DNA of 14,817 nucleotides from positions 146,099 through 160,915 of the forward strand of contig MU657166.1 of NCBI GenBank assembly GCA_026770575.1, written 5' to 3'. Below, piece after piece: positions 7,980 to 14,817 of the stretch. Each line of letters begins with the position of its first letter. Within the stretch, counting starts at the first letter, position 1. The translations under genes were made by a program, and so were the position numbers. This stretch comes from Pelagophyceae sp. CCMP2097 (lineage: Eukaryota > Sar > Pelagophyceae). The notes beneath the pieces are model-generated. The model made no database searches. It saw nothing but the letters and a program-made list of their open reading frames with translations, and was not told the origin of the DNA.

Positions 7980-9164
7980 TTACGCGAAGAGGGCCTCGTC
8001 CGACTGCCGGAACGTCTCCAACAATTCGTCCCCAGGCGTGGCGTTGGCAAGCACGTGCGCCTCGCGCGCGGATTGGTCGTCCTTGCGCTGGACGTACTTG
8101 GACCCGTAAGATTGTTTGGCGTGCGCGCGCTCGTCGTTCGGCAGGACCAGGTTCGTGTCGTGGTACAGCGTCGCGCCGCCGAATGATCCGGCGAAGACGC
8201 GGATCGGCGAGAGGACGAAGCGCGGGCCGATCTCGACGAGGGTGGTGCTGTCGTCTCCGCGCTAAGGGGCGAAGCGTGGGCACACAGACGCGCGCAAAAA
8301 GGAGCCGAGGGAAACTTAAGTCCGTCGGATAGTGGTGCATGTTTCTCTCTGCATGTTGCGCATGTTTCAGCGCGGTAAGAACAGGTCTGTAATGGATGTT
8401 TTCTCGTCACCCGGGGTTATAAAGGTTTCCAGGCAAGAGGGGAAACGTACCACAGCGTCTTTGATGCCCAGGCGCTCGTCGGCGGCCGAGTCGACGATTT
8501 GGTAGTGGCGCACCCAGATCTTGCCGTCTGCCAGCGCGAAGGAGATGGAGTGGTCGAAGAAGGGCTTGGATTTGGCGTGGCCTCGCGGCGTGCCGAAAGT
8601 GGTGGCTAAAAGCTGTTTCATGCATGCCCAGGGCGCGCCAACGTCAAAGGCGGCGTCGAAGCAAAGCAGCGGCCGCGTGCCGAGGCCGCAGTTGCCCGTC
8701 AGGCGCAACTCGTCCATGGTATGAACGTTCTGCACTAGGAACTTGGCGGACGGCCCCGCCGGGGCACGCGAGACCCACATGTAAAGATCCGTCCTCTTCC
8801 GCGCCTCGAGGTAGACGACGCCGTTGCAGCTCTTCAGCTCGGCGACCTCGTTCAACGCGCGCGGGTCGCCCTTGGAATCCAGCTTGGTGTCCGACTTGTG
8901 GTGAGGCATTAACTTTTTCAAGTCTTCTAACAGATGACGATGCCGGGCCGTGATGCCGCGCGAGCAGAGCACGAGCACGCGCTGCTTGTTCACGTACTTG
9001 ACGCGGCAAGACGTAGACGCGCCAGACGAAGGCGCCGCCAGAACCTGCTCCTCCTCGCCGTCGCCGCCGTCCGACTCGTCGCCCTCGTCACCGCGCTGCA
9101 TCGGCGCCTCCGCGGGCGCCGCCGCCGCGGGCGCCGCCGCCTTGCTGTGCTTGCGCTTGGGCAT
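7980..9164 (-). CDS. BRX1: BRX1 ribosome biogenesis protein (Brix domain), two exons
   Basis: BRX1 is a nucleolar assembly factor for the 60S subunit that binds pre-rRNA and acts in early pre-60S particles. Exons are 9164-8451 and 8261-7980 (intron 189 nt, donor GTACGT, acceptor CCCCTTAG, both phase 0), giving 331 residues, usual for the family. The start is the ATG before a basic MPKRKHSK, followed by an Ala-rich and then an acidic stretch (GDEGDESDGGDGEEE, about 25-39). The Brix domain begins near residue 60: QRVLVLCSRGITARHRHLLE, LMPHHKSDTKLDSK, CNGVVYLEARKRTDLYMW, then FLVQNVHTMDELRLTGNC (about 142-159) and TFGTPRGHAKSKPFFDH. Exon 2 supplies LVEIGPRFVLSPIRVFAGSF and LYHDTNLVLPN. The run-on frame after 8451 is intron. 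The gene diverges from the F-box-like gene across 395 bp. Confidence 0.95.
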
Positions 9165-9559
9165 ATCGTCGGCCGTCGGGGACGGGCGATGGAATGCTGT
9201 CGGCGAGTATAAATCCGGTCGCCGAAGAAGCGATTTTGCATTTTGGGCAAAACTACACACGGCCATTGGCCGGAGCTTCCGGCTGGGGCGGCCGCGCAAG
9301 ACTAGGGTTCGTTGCGGATCAATTCCTCTCTTGGAACAGAGAAAAATGACTTTCTCGGGGTCTTTGAGGCGCAAGAGTGTGCCCCCAGGATGCACCAAGG
9401 CGACGTGGCATCGCCCTGCAGCGTCTTGGCTACCTGGGGACGAGCCATAGTCGCTTTTCATTTTTCGATTTCTCAAAAAGGACTGGATTATTGTGGGTCC
9501 CCAAGACGGGGCGCTATTTTCGGAGACGACGTCGCGACGGCCCCCGGCGCCAACCCTCG
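9165..9559. promoter_or_regulatory. Divergent intergenic region between BRX1 and the F-box-like gene
   Basis: This 395-bp gap separates two divergent start codons (9164 minus, 9560 plus), so it should carry both promoters and 5' UTRs. A TATA-like GTATAAAT occurs at 9207-9214 on the plus strand, but it is far from 9560 and oriented away from BRX1, so I do not assign it. No other site is clear. Confidence 0.45.
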
Positions 9560-10219
9560 ATGGCGGAAGCCGTCGCCTCTGGCGATGCGGTGGCGCACAC
9601 GTTTCTCGAGGCGTTTGCCGGCGCGTTTGCGCAACGTTGCCTGGTTGCACCGTCGCCCGCGTGCGCGGACGAGGGTGAAGTGCCCGAGGCGCCAGCGCCG
9701 GCCGCGGCGCCGGCTCCAGCGCCGGCTCCAGCGCCCGAGGCGGTGCCCGAGGCGGTGCCAGTGCCGGCACCAATGCCAGCCGCAGTGCCGGAGCCGGTGC
9801 CGGTTGCAGTGGACTCGGAGCCGCTTCCAGGGGACCCGGTTGCGGTGCCGGAGCCGACGACCGCAGCCTCTCCGGAAGCTCTTCTCTCGGACCAGTCGCC
9901 GCCGGTCGACGGCGGCTCTGAAAGCGTCACGCCGGTCACTCCACTATACCGCGTGGCGGTCCGCCGTCCGCGCGTGCAGCCGCGCGAGGTGACGTCCGCG
10001 CTGCCCCTAGACGAGTTCTTTTGGGCGTTGCGCTTCGTCGGCGCAAAAGACGTTCTCGCGCTCGGCGCCGCCTCTCAGGCGTGCCGCATGCGCGTAGACT
10101 ACCTGTCGGCGCGGCTGCGCGCGGCGCGCGGCGCGGGACACAGCGCCGCGCTGGACCGCGTCGCCGCCGCGAAGCGCGCCGCCGGCCTCGTCGCCGACGC
10201 GAGGCACATCACACAGTGA
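9560..10219 (+). CDS. F-box-like protein with a long Pro/Ala/Val/Glu-rich segment
   Basis: The product has 219 residues from one exon. Residues 1-30 form a helical N-terminus (AHTFLEAFAGAFAQRCL). Residues 43-84 are a low-complexity run rich in Pro, Ala, Val and Glu, probably disordered. Residues 148-178 (LPLDEFFWALRFVGAKDVLA followed by LGAASQACR) fit the F-box pattern LP.D....L.F...D.L.L..VS...R. F-box proteins bind SKP1 and bring substrates to SCF ubiquitin ligases; no substrate-binding repeats are visible, so the target is unknown. The C-terminus is a basic Ala-rich helix. The frame stays open upstream to about 9377, but the ATG at 9560 is where protein-like content begins. The next gene on this strand starts only 65 bp after the stop. 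Confidence 0.6.
   Translation: MAEAVASGDAVAHTFLEAFAGAFAQRCLVAPSPACADEGEVPEAPAPAAAPAPAPAPAPEAVPEAVPVPAPMPAAVPEPVPVAVDSEPLPGDPVAVPEPTTAASPEALLSDQSPPVDGGSESVTPVTPLYRVAVRRPRVQPREVTSALPLDEFFWALRFVGAKDVLALGAASQACRMRVDYLSARLRAARGAGHSAALDRVAAAKRAAGLVADARHITQ
9686..9811 (+). repeat. Low-complexity coding repeat (Pro/Ala/Val/Glu)
   Basis: Imperfect tandem units such as GCGCCGGCTCCA (twice) and GAGGCGGTGCCC (twice) encode the PAPAPAP and EAVPEAVP stretches of the F-box-like protein. The mix of short in-frame units indicates replication slippage within the gene. Confidence 0.75.
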
Positions 10220-10284
10220 GCGACGAGACGGTGCCTAGGGCCCCCTCTTCGCTTCGCTGGCTTCCGGATGCCACACGTCGAACG

Positions 10285-12116
10285 ATGGAGGACGGCAGGC
10301 TCGCGCAGCGGCCGGGCGCGGCGCAGTCGGCGGTGCTGCAGTCGCTGCGGCTCCTTTTGGAGCCCTTCTGCGGCCCGAAAGCGGACCACGCGCGGCAGCG
10401 GCGCGCCGTTTCGCGGAGCATGGCGACGTCGAGGGGCCTTTTCGTGAGTCGATAAGGCCGCATCTAGAAGCGACGACGTCGCCATCGACTCCGAGCGATT
10501 TCGACGACCCGGGGTCTCTTGACGCGCGATGTAGGACGTGCTGCTCGGCGTCGGCGGCGGTATCGGCTCCGTCGAGACCGCGGGCCGCGCGGCGGCGTTT
10601 GCGGAAGTGGCGCGTTTGCTGGCTGCAGAGCGAAGCGACGTTCACAAGTGCTACGCGGCGGAGCGCGGCTTTTCGGCGGCCTCGATCCGCGCATGGTCCA
10701 CCGCCGTCGTCCGGCTCCGCGCGGGCCTCGGCCCCGAAGCCGTTGAGGCGCTGCGCGACATCGGCACCTACGACGCGCTCGCGGAGATTCAGCGCCGCCG
10801 CCGCCGGCCCGAGGTCGCCGCCGGGGCGCCGCGCCTCTCGCTGTCGTTGGACGCGGCGCATGCGAAGCGCCTCGAGCGATGCCTCCTCGCGGACGGGACG
10901 CTGACTTGGTCAGGCGTCGACTTTGATGGCACTGGCCGCGACTCGGCCGTGGCGCCCGGAATGCCGAGGCAGCTCCCCGCATTGGTATGCGAAGACGCGC
11001 CGCGATCAGCGGCCTGGTCCTTCGACGCCACCGACGGCGCCGTCGACGCGGCGCTGCCGCCGCTCGTCTTCTCCCGCAGCATGACCGACGCTGGGGCGAC
11101 GTTGCTGTCGGCAAAGTCGTCGACGTCTGCAAGGACCCGCCCGCAGAGGCACTCACCGCGGACGTGCGTGGCCCGCGCTCTTCCCCCTTGTGCCCGGCGG
11201 AGGCAGTCGGAAAACGCGCTGACAGAGACGGCAGGTCTGGGACGTCTGCCGGTGGCGAATTCTTCGGCGCGGGTCGTGGTGCGACCCTCTTCTGCGACGA
11301 TGAGCTTGGAGAGTTTTCACAACGGATGTAGGCGAGTACGTCACGGCGCCGCTGCGGTCGACGAGAGGGGCCGACGACGCGTTCGTGGCCTGCCACGTCG
11401 GCTCCAAAAGCGGCCGCCGGCCCTGGGTCGCCGGCGCGGCGCGGCTCTGCGACCCGGGCGCGCCTGAAACGGCGGCGGCGCTGAAAGCGCTGCATACACC
11501 GGCGCCGCGCTGCGACCCCTTTGACTCGGTGGCGCACTTTGCGCGCCTCCTCGACGACGCCAAGATGGACACCAAAGCCGCCGTGCGCCGCGCAGCAAAC
11601 GACCGCCTCGCATTTGTGGCGGACTACGGCGACACGGCACGAACCGCCTTCGACGTCGGAGCCTCGTCGCGCGGCGGCAAGCGGAGGCCAAGGTGCGCAA
11701 AAACGGGAGCGAAGGGCAGGACTCGGATAACACCACTCGACTAAAGCACCTCACAACTCCCTTTTCCGGCCGTCCCACGCCCGTCGGCCGTCCCACGTCC
11801 GTCCACCAGGCCGCCGTCGCCGTCTGCAGTCTACGCGCCGCCGCTCCACGACTGCCCGCTCGGCTGCGGCGTGCTTCTGAGTCTGCGGCACCGCGATTCG
11901 CACGTGGCCGAAAGCTGCCCGCGGCGCCTCGTGTTGTGCGCATGCAATGAGCTCGTTGTTTTCGCACAAGTCGCGAGGCACGCTCAGGGCTGCAATGGCT
12001 GGGCGGCGCGGTGGCGGAAGCGGGCCGAGCTGCGAGCTTTCAAGGTCCAGGCCGACATCATCAACCAGCTCCGATCGCAAGTCGAAAGAAACCAAGTCGA
12101 AACTAAGGCGAGGTAA
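10285..12116 (+). CDS. Unknown protein with C-terminal TRAF-like zinc finger, about five exons
   Basis: Proposed exons are 10285-10443, 10535-10984, 11080-11163, 11337-11692 and 11810-12116; phases agree and give 451 residues. Well-supported junctions are GTGAGT/TGTAG (intron 1) and GTGCGC with a pyrimidine-rich acceptor (intron 4). The third intron (11164-11336) is the weakest, and a further short exon inside it is possible. The N-terminal ~230 residues are helical and Ala/Arg/Leu-rich (LLGVGGGIGSVETAGRAAAF, IGTYDALAEIQRRRRR) with no family I recognise. The middle contains RWGDVAVGKVVDVCKDP and AHFARLLDDAKMDTKAAVR. The last exon has regularly spaced Cys/His (C365, C369, H381, C386, C393, H407, C411; motif DCPLGCG...HVAESCPRRLVLC...HAQGC), like TRAF-type zinc fingers, followed by a charged helix (VQADIINQLRSQVERNQVE) that may be a coiled coil. 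A role as adaptor or ligase partner is only a guess. Confidence 0.6.
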
Positions 12117-12155
12117 CACAATATCCACGTCCCATTCTGCGGTACGGACACGGAG

Positions 12156-12256
12156 GGGGGAAGCTTACGCGACGCGTGTCGTGGACGAGCAGGGCGCGGA
12201 CGAGCAGAGTCAAACAAGGAGCCACAGAGACCGAACGGTTTCCAAGGGCAAAGGAC
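12156..12256 (-). repeat. 101-bp repeat, inverted arm A
   Basis: This segment is the exact reverse complement of 13104-13204 over 101 bp. It contains a HindIII-like AAGCTT near its outer end and the stretch GACGAGCAGGGCGCGGACGA. Part of it also occurs at 61-100. The inner side is followed at once by a G-run hairpin (12262-12290). Confidence 0.95.
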
Positions 12257-12261
12257 ACGGA

Positions 12262-12290
12262 GGGGGGGGGGTCTGGGACCCTCCCCCCCC
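12262..12290. repeat. G-run/C-run hairpin next to arm A
   Basis: Ten G residues, then TCTGGGA, then CCCTCCCCCCCC form a quasi-palindrome whose centre is GGGTC-TGG-GACCC. A similar one with centre GGGTC-CA-GACCC lies at 13253-13277, just outside arm B. Either strand could also form G-quadruplex-type structures. Confidence 0.8.
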
Positions 12291-12380
12291 ACCCCCGTTT
12301 TACGGCCGCTGTTTCCGGCTCTCGGTCGTCGCGCGGCTGGGCGTTCTACCCAACCAGCTCCGCCTCTGGGCTCCGCCTCT

Positions 12381-12420
12381 GCGTTCTGTTTTTTTGCCAA
12401 GTGGGGGGGAACAGTAGGGA
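12381..12420. repeat. 40-bp inner inverted repeat, left arm (partner 12851-12890)
   Basis: Positions 12381-12420 and the reverse complement of 12851-12890 agree at 38 of 40 positions (core TCTGTTTTTTTGCCAAGTGG). This pair is nested inside the 101-bp inverted repeat, about 125 bp inward from arm A and 215 bp inward from arm B. Confidence 0.9.
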
Positions 12421-12425
12421 CAACT

Positions 12426-12500
12426 AGGAGGGGGGACCCACCCACTTTTACGAGCCCAGGAGGGCCTCTGAGGAGGGGGTACCCACCCACTTGACGAGCC
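12426..12500 (+). repeat. 45-bp tandem dimer (first pair)
   Basis: Two copies of a unit like AGGAGGGGGTACCCACCCAC ending in TT and ACGAGCC, with CCCACTT at 12441 and 12486, exactly 45 bp apart. A second dimer of the same unit, also with 45-bp spacing, lies at 12774-12844. Confidence 0.85.
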
Positions 12501-12773
12501 GAGCCATCGAGGCACGCACTTTTTTAGCCTCGGTAAACTAGCGGGTGATACAGCTGTGGGCTCTCTCGAGGCGGTGTGTTCGCGTCGTCGGGGCCCGGAG
12601 ACCTTCGCGGCGCGTACGCTTGAGCGGTTGTCTGTCGCCGAAGAACTCCGTACGATATTTTTTCTGGAGCATTTACCTTTGTAGGGGGCGAGGAGTGCGT
12701 TTATGGACGCTGCGAAGAGCAGGGAGCCCCTGTTGGACACAGCTGGGCCTATTCCAGCGAAGGGACCTCTTAG

Positions 12774-12844
12774 GGGGGGGTACCCACCCACTTTCAAAAG
12801 CCATAGAGGACCAGGAAGGAGGGTCCACCCACCCACTTGCGAGC
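12774..12844 (+). repeat. 45-bp tandem dimer (second pair)
   Basis: CCCACTT occurs at 12787 and 12832, 45 bp apart, each after a G-run and CCACC-type sequence as in 12426-12500. Both dimers lie in the same orientation although the surrounding arms are inverted. Confidence 0.8.
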
Positions 12845-12850
12845 ATTTTG

Positions 12851-12890
12851 ACCCTACTGTGCCCCCCCACTTGGCAAAAAAACAGAACGC
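12851..12890 (-). repeat. 40-bp inner inverted repeat, right arm
   Basis: Reverse complement of 12381-12420 with two mismatches. The stretch between this pair (12421-12850) holds the two tandem dimers and about 270 bp of unrecognised sequence. Confidence 0.9.
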
Positions 12891-13103
12891 TGGGCTCAAA
12901 CAGCGGTTGTGAATATAGGGACTGATTTAAATCTTTTGAATTCCCACTCAGAACAATTTTTACTTTCGGGAGGAGACAAGGAGCTTGAGAGACGCTCGAG
13001 AGACGCCGCGCGCCCGTCCTCGGGGGAAGCAGGGCGCGCCCGTCTGTAGGACCGTGCTCGTCATCTCCACGGTACACCTAGGTGCGCTTACTCGGAGCGC
13101 GGC

Positions 13104-13204
13104 GTCCTTTGCCCTTGGAAACCGTTCGGTCTCTGTGGCTCCTTGTTTGACTCTGCTCGTCCGCGCCCTGCTCGTCCACGACACGCGTCGCGTAAGCTTC
13201 CCCC
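13104..13204 (+). repeat. 101-bp repeat, inverted arm B
   Basis: Identical to the reverse complement of 12156-12256. Identity over 101 bp at a distance of about 850 bp implies a recent duplication or ongoing gene conversion between the arms. Confidence 0.95.
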
Positions 13205-13224
13205 ACCCCCGGTGGGCTAACAGG

Positions 13225-13379
13225 AGGTCGACTTTTGGACAGGGTGCGACTTGGGGGGGGGGGTCCAGACCCTCCCCCACTGCGAATTTGGCTGCTCGTC
13301 CTGTACACGCGCCGTACATGTGAATATACTCCCCCCCACCGAACGATTAGGAACGAAGGTCGACTTTTGGACAGGGCGC
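13225..13379 (+). repeat. 23-bp direct repeat pair flanking a G-run hairpin
   Basis: AGGTCGACTTTTGGACAGGG plus three bases occurs at 13225-13247 and 13357-13379, with one mismatch, 132 bp apart. The second G-run hairpin (13253-13277) lies between them. These could be direct repeats left by an insertion, or units of another dispersed repeat. Confidence 0.8.
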
Positions 13380-13419
13380 CCTGTAAAGCATTAATGAAAT
13401 CCTACTTATGGCCTTTTTG

Positions 13420-14817
13420 AAAATTATGTCTCGGTGCGAGCACGACCCTCGTCCCGCGAGTCATTATAATAATAAAAATGGCTCACAGCTTAGTAATAAC
13501 TAATAATAAAAATCACAGGGCGGCCCGTCCCTGAGGACCGGCCTCCAGTCCGAAAGGACCTTGCCCTGGCAGAGTCGGCTCAACCAACTTAGCACGTATT
13601 TGATAAATCTGATATAAAAGACGGTAAATGTGAACATTCACATTAGGAGGATTGTCATCACCCATGATGTAATCAACCTTTTTGTTGGAAGACAAGCCCG
13701 TGAAAGAAGGATCCCTAGTCCCAATCCTAGCAAAACACTCCGCCCGGGGCACAGAATATGCAGGGCAGTCACCTAAAACATGATATACACTTTCTTTAAT
13801 TTGCCGACAACAACACGGGGTCTTGCTATATGATGTCGCGCGAGGAAGCCTTCCCGTAACCACGTGTTCATTGTATTTCTTCCCAAGGGCCCCAAAACAA
13901 TTAAGGCGCAATTTAATCTTCACTAACTTGCCCTGCTGTATAACCCATGAGGGTGAAGGCCTCCGGGGGAGGTATGGGGCAGAACGGTGAGCAGACGACC
14001 ATCCCCGTAGAGTCGAAACTGTTGTCGAAGTGCCTGCCTTCTCCATGAGCTTACGCTTTTGTAGTAAACGCAATGTGTCGTGCGCTTTGGTGTTGGCAGC
14101 GGAGACGCCGACGCACTCCCGCCAATCGAGGGTAATGGACCATGGCTCAAGAAAGGCAGTAACGCTATTCTTGATAAAATCGGCACATGGAGTATCAACA
14201 TAGACCTCCGCTCTGAGTGCTTCGTACATTTGTTTTACCATGCGGTTGTCTGGCAAGCCGATGATATGGTTCCGAAATTTAAGGGCAGCTACTTTGGCAC
14301 GGAATCATTGGTTGATAAGGCCACATTCATAATGTATGGCGGTGTTGCTAGTACCGAGCGGCACATCGATTAGTTTCCTATAAATTTTATCCATTGCTTG
14401 CTGGATTGGGGTGTTCACAGCCCCATCCTGCCATATTTCCGTATTAAACAAAGCGGTCGATACAACAAGCGTTTGGACGACTTGCTTTGCAATTAACGTC
14501 GGTAGACCCATACCATGACATCCCATAAGACTTAGCTGATTCCCCAGCTTAGACAGCCGTGTACAGATGTCATTCGCAGCCGGTTCCCATGGGTCCTCTG
14601 TTTCAAAAACCGGAGATTGTTTATAACCTCTTCTGCCGGAGTATAAAGTGATTCTCTCGTCCATATGTTCCCTCCATTTATCTTCAGAAATATCATATAC
14701 TCTACGCTTAACGTCTATCTGGTCTAGCAGTTCCGTAACAGCAAAATACGTTAGGGACCCCGTGGAAGACTTGTTGGCCCGTATGGACACAATCACACGC
14801 TCTTCCGGCGCCAAAAA
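13420..14817 (-). mobile_element. Non-LTR (LINE-type) retrotransposon, 3' part
   Basis: From about 13.4 kb base composition drops sharply in GC and codon use is unlike the host genes. The minus strand carries the end of a retrotransposon polyprotein (13513-14817), followed downstream by an AT-rich tail with several ATTATTA-type units (about 13465-13512), like the simple-repeat tails of many non-LTR elements. The exact 3' boundary and target-site duplication were not found. The 5' part lies outside the window. Confidence 0.7.
13513..14817 (-). pseudogene. Reverse transcriptase C-terminal region of a LINE-type element, partial, one in-frame stop
   Basis: One frame is open from the window edge to the stop at 13513 except for a TGA at 14305-14307, giving about 434 codons. 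Upstream of the TGA lies the post-catalytic 'thumb' pattern of LINE polymerases: LSLMGCHGMGLPTLIAKQVV, ALFNTEIWQDG (cf. YG.E.W) and YRKLIDVPLGTSNTAIHYEC. Near the C-terminus PCCCRQIKESVYHVLGDCP resembles the CCHC zinc-knuckle motif that ends many LINE ORF2 proteins. The catalytic F/YADD region would be upstream, outside the window. The TGA sits where Arg would be usual and could be CGA changed by CpG deamination. Apart from this one stop the frame is intact, so the copy is young or the stop is a local error. A complete element elsewhere in the genome is likely. Confidence 0.75.

Larger units (their letters stand above)
12156..13204. mobile_element. Composite foldback element with nested inverted and direct repeats
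   Basis: The boundaries are the perfect 101-bp inverted repeat (12156-12256 and 13104-13204). Inside are a G-run hairpin, a 40-bp inverted pair, two 45-bp dimers and a central segment (about 12510-12770) without a recognisable gene. Open frames here only reflect the low-complexity repeats. Long inverted termini without a transposase fit a non-autonomous foldback or MITE-like element, but I could not identify target-site duplications: the bases outside the arms (AGGTAACACAATATCC side and CACCCCCGGTGGGC side) do not obviously match. A structural repeat array, such as a subtelomere or heterochromatin block, is the alternative. Confidence 0.5.

Noticed and set aside
8367..9773. 468-residue reading of the BRX1 frame
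   Set aside because: The N-terminal extension before 9164 has no Brix-like content, and the C-terminal end is run-on into the intron. The true C-terminus is the exon at 8261-7980.
10464..11537. 357-codon minus-strand open frame
   Set aside because: It is antisense to the spliced zinc-finger gene and almost entirely Arg/Ala/Pro-rich.
12300..13077. Open frames reading FCFFAKWGGTVG on both strands
   Set aside because: They are translations of the inverted 40-bp repeat and the G-rich dimers, not genes.
12156..13204. CRISPR array
   Set aside because: The repeats are few, partly inverted and not regularly alternating with unique spacers, and the DNA is eukaryotic.
13925..14201. Second coding frame inside the retroelement (minus strand, 92 codons)
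   Set aside because: It overlaps the polymerase C-terminal frame in another phase and has no recognisable content.

Overview
The window is nuclear DNA from a GC-rich, gene-dense unicellular eukaryote, not a prokaryote. Short GT-AG introns (44 to about 190 nt, donors mostly GTGAGT, GTGCGT or GTACGT) interrupt genes for eukaryote-specific proteins: BRX1, CTF8, ribosomal protein eL41 and an mL59-like mitochondrial ribosomal protein. The base composition, short introns and a bacterial-type AI-2E family permease would suit a microalga such as a pelagophyte or another stramenopile. That placement is inference only.

Layout. 1-100 is a degenerate ~45-bp tandem repeat that recurs near 12.2 and 13.1 kb. 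384-2122 (minus) is a six-exon AI-2E/PerM-family membrane protein. 2123-3506 has no gene I can defend, although protein-like pieces appear in changing frames. 3507-4077 (minus) is a two-exon mL59-like protein. 4449-5035 (minus) is a three-exon gene that encodes a ubiquitin-like domain fused in frame to ribosomal protein eL41. About 5450-6210 (plus) is a decayed MUL1/GIDE-type RING ubiquitin ligase. 6314-6700 (minus) is CTF8. 6757-7632 is a foldback structure whose inner arms encode the same short peptide on opposite strands. 7980-9164 (minus) is BRX1. 9560-10219 (plus) is a Pro/Ala-rich F-box-like protein. 10285-12116 (plus) is a five-exon protein of unknown function with a C-terminal TRAF-like zinc finger. 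12156-13204 is a nest of inverted and direct repeats bounded by a perfect 101-bp inverted repeat. From about 13.4 kb to the end the DNA is clearly more AT-rich and holds the 3' part of a non-LTR retrotransposon (minus), broken by one in-frame TGA and cut by the window edge.

The genes form no single pathway. Three concern ribosomes: UBL-eL41 (cytosolic large subunit), BRX1 (60S assembly) and mL59-like (mitochondrial large subunit). CTF8 belongs to the cohesion clamp loader. The observation most worth following is the UBL-eL41 fusion. The ubiquitin-type carriers of ribosomal proteins I know of are eL40, eS31 and eS30 (FAU), and I know of no described eL41 fusion. Exon structures were built by hand from frame continuity and splice consensus, with no transcript or homology search.
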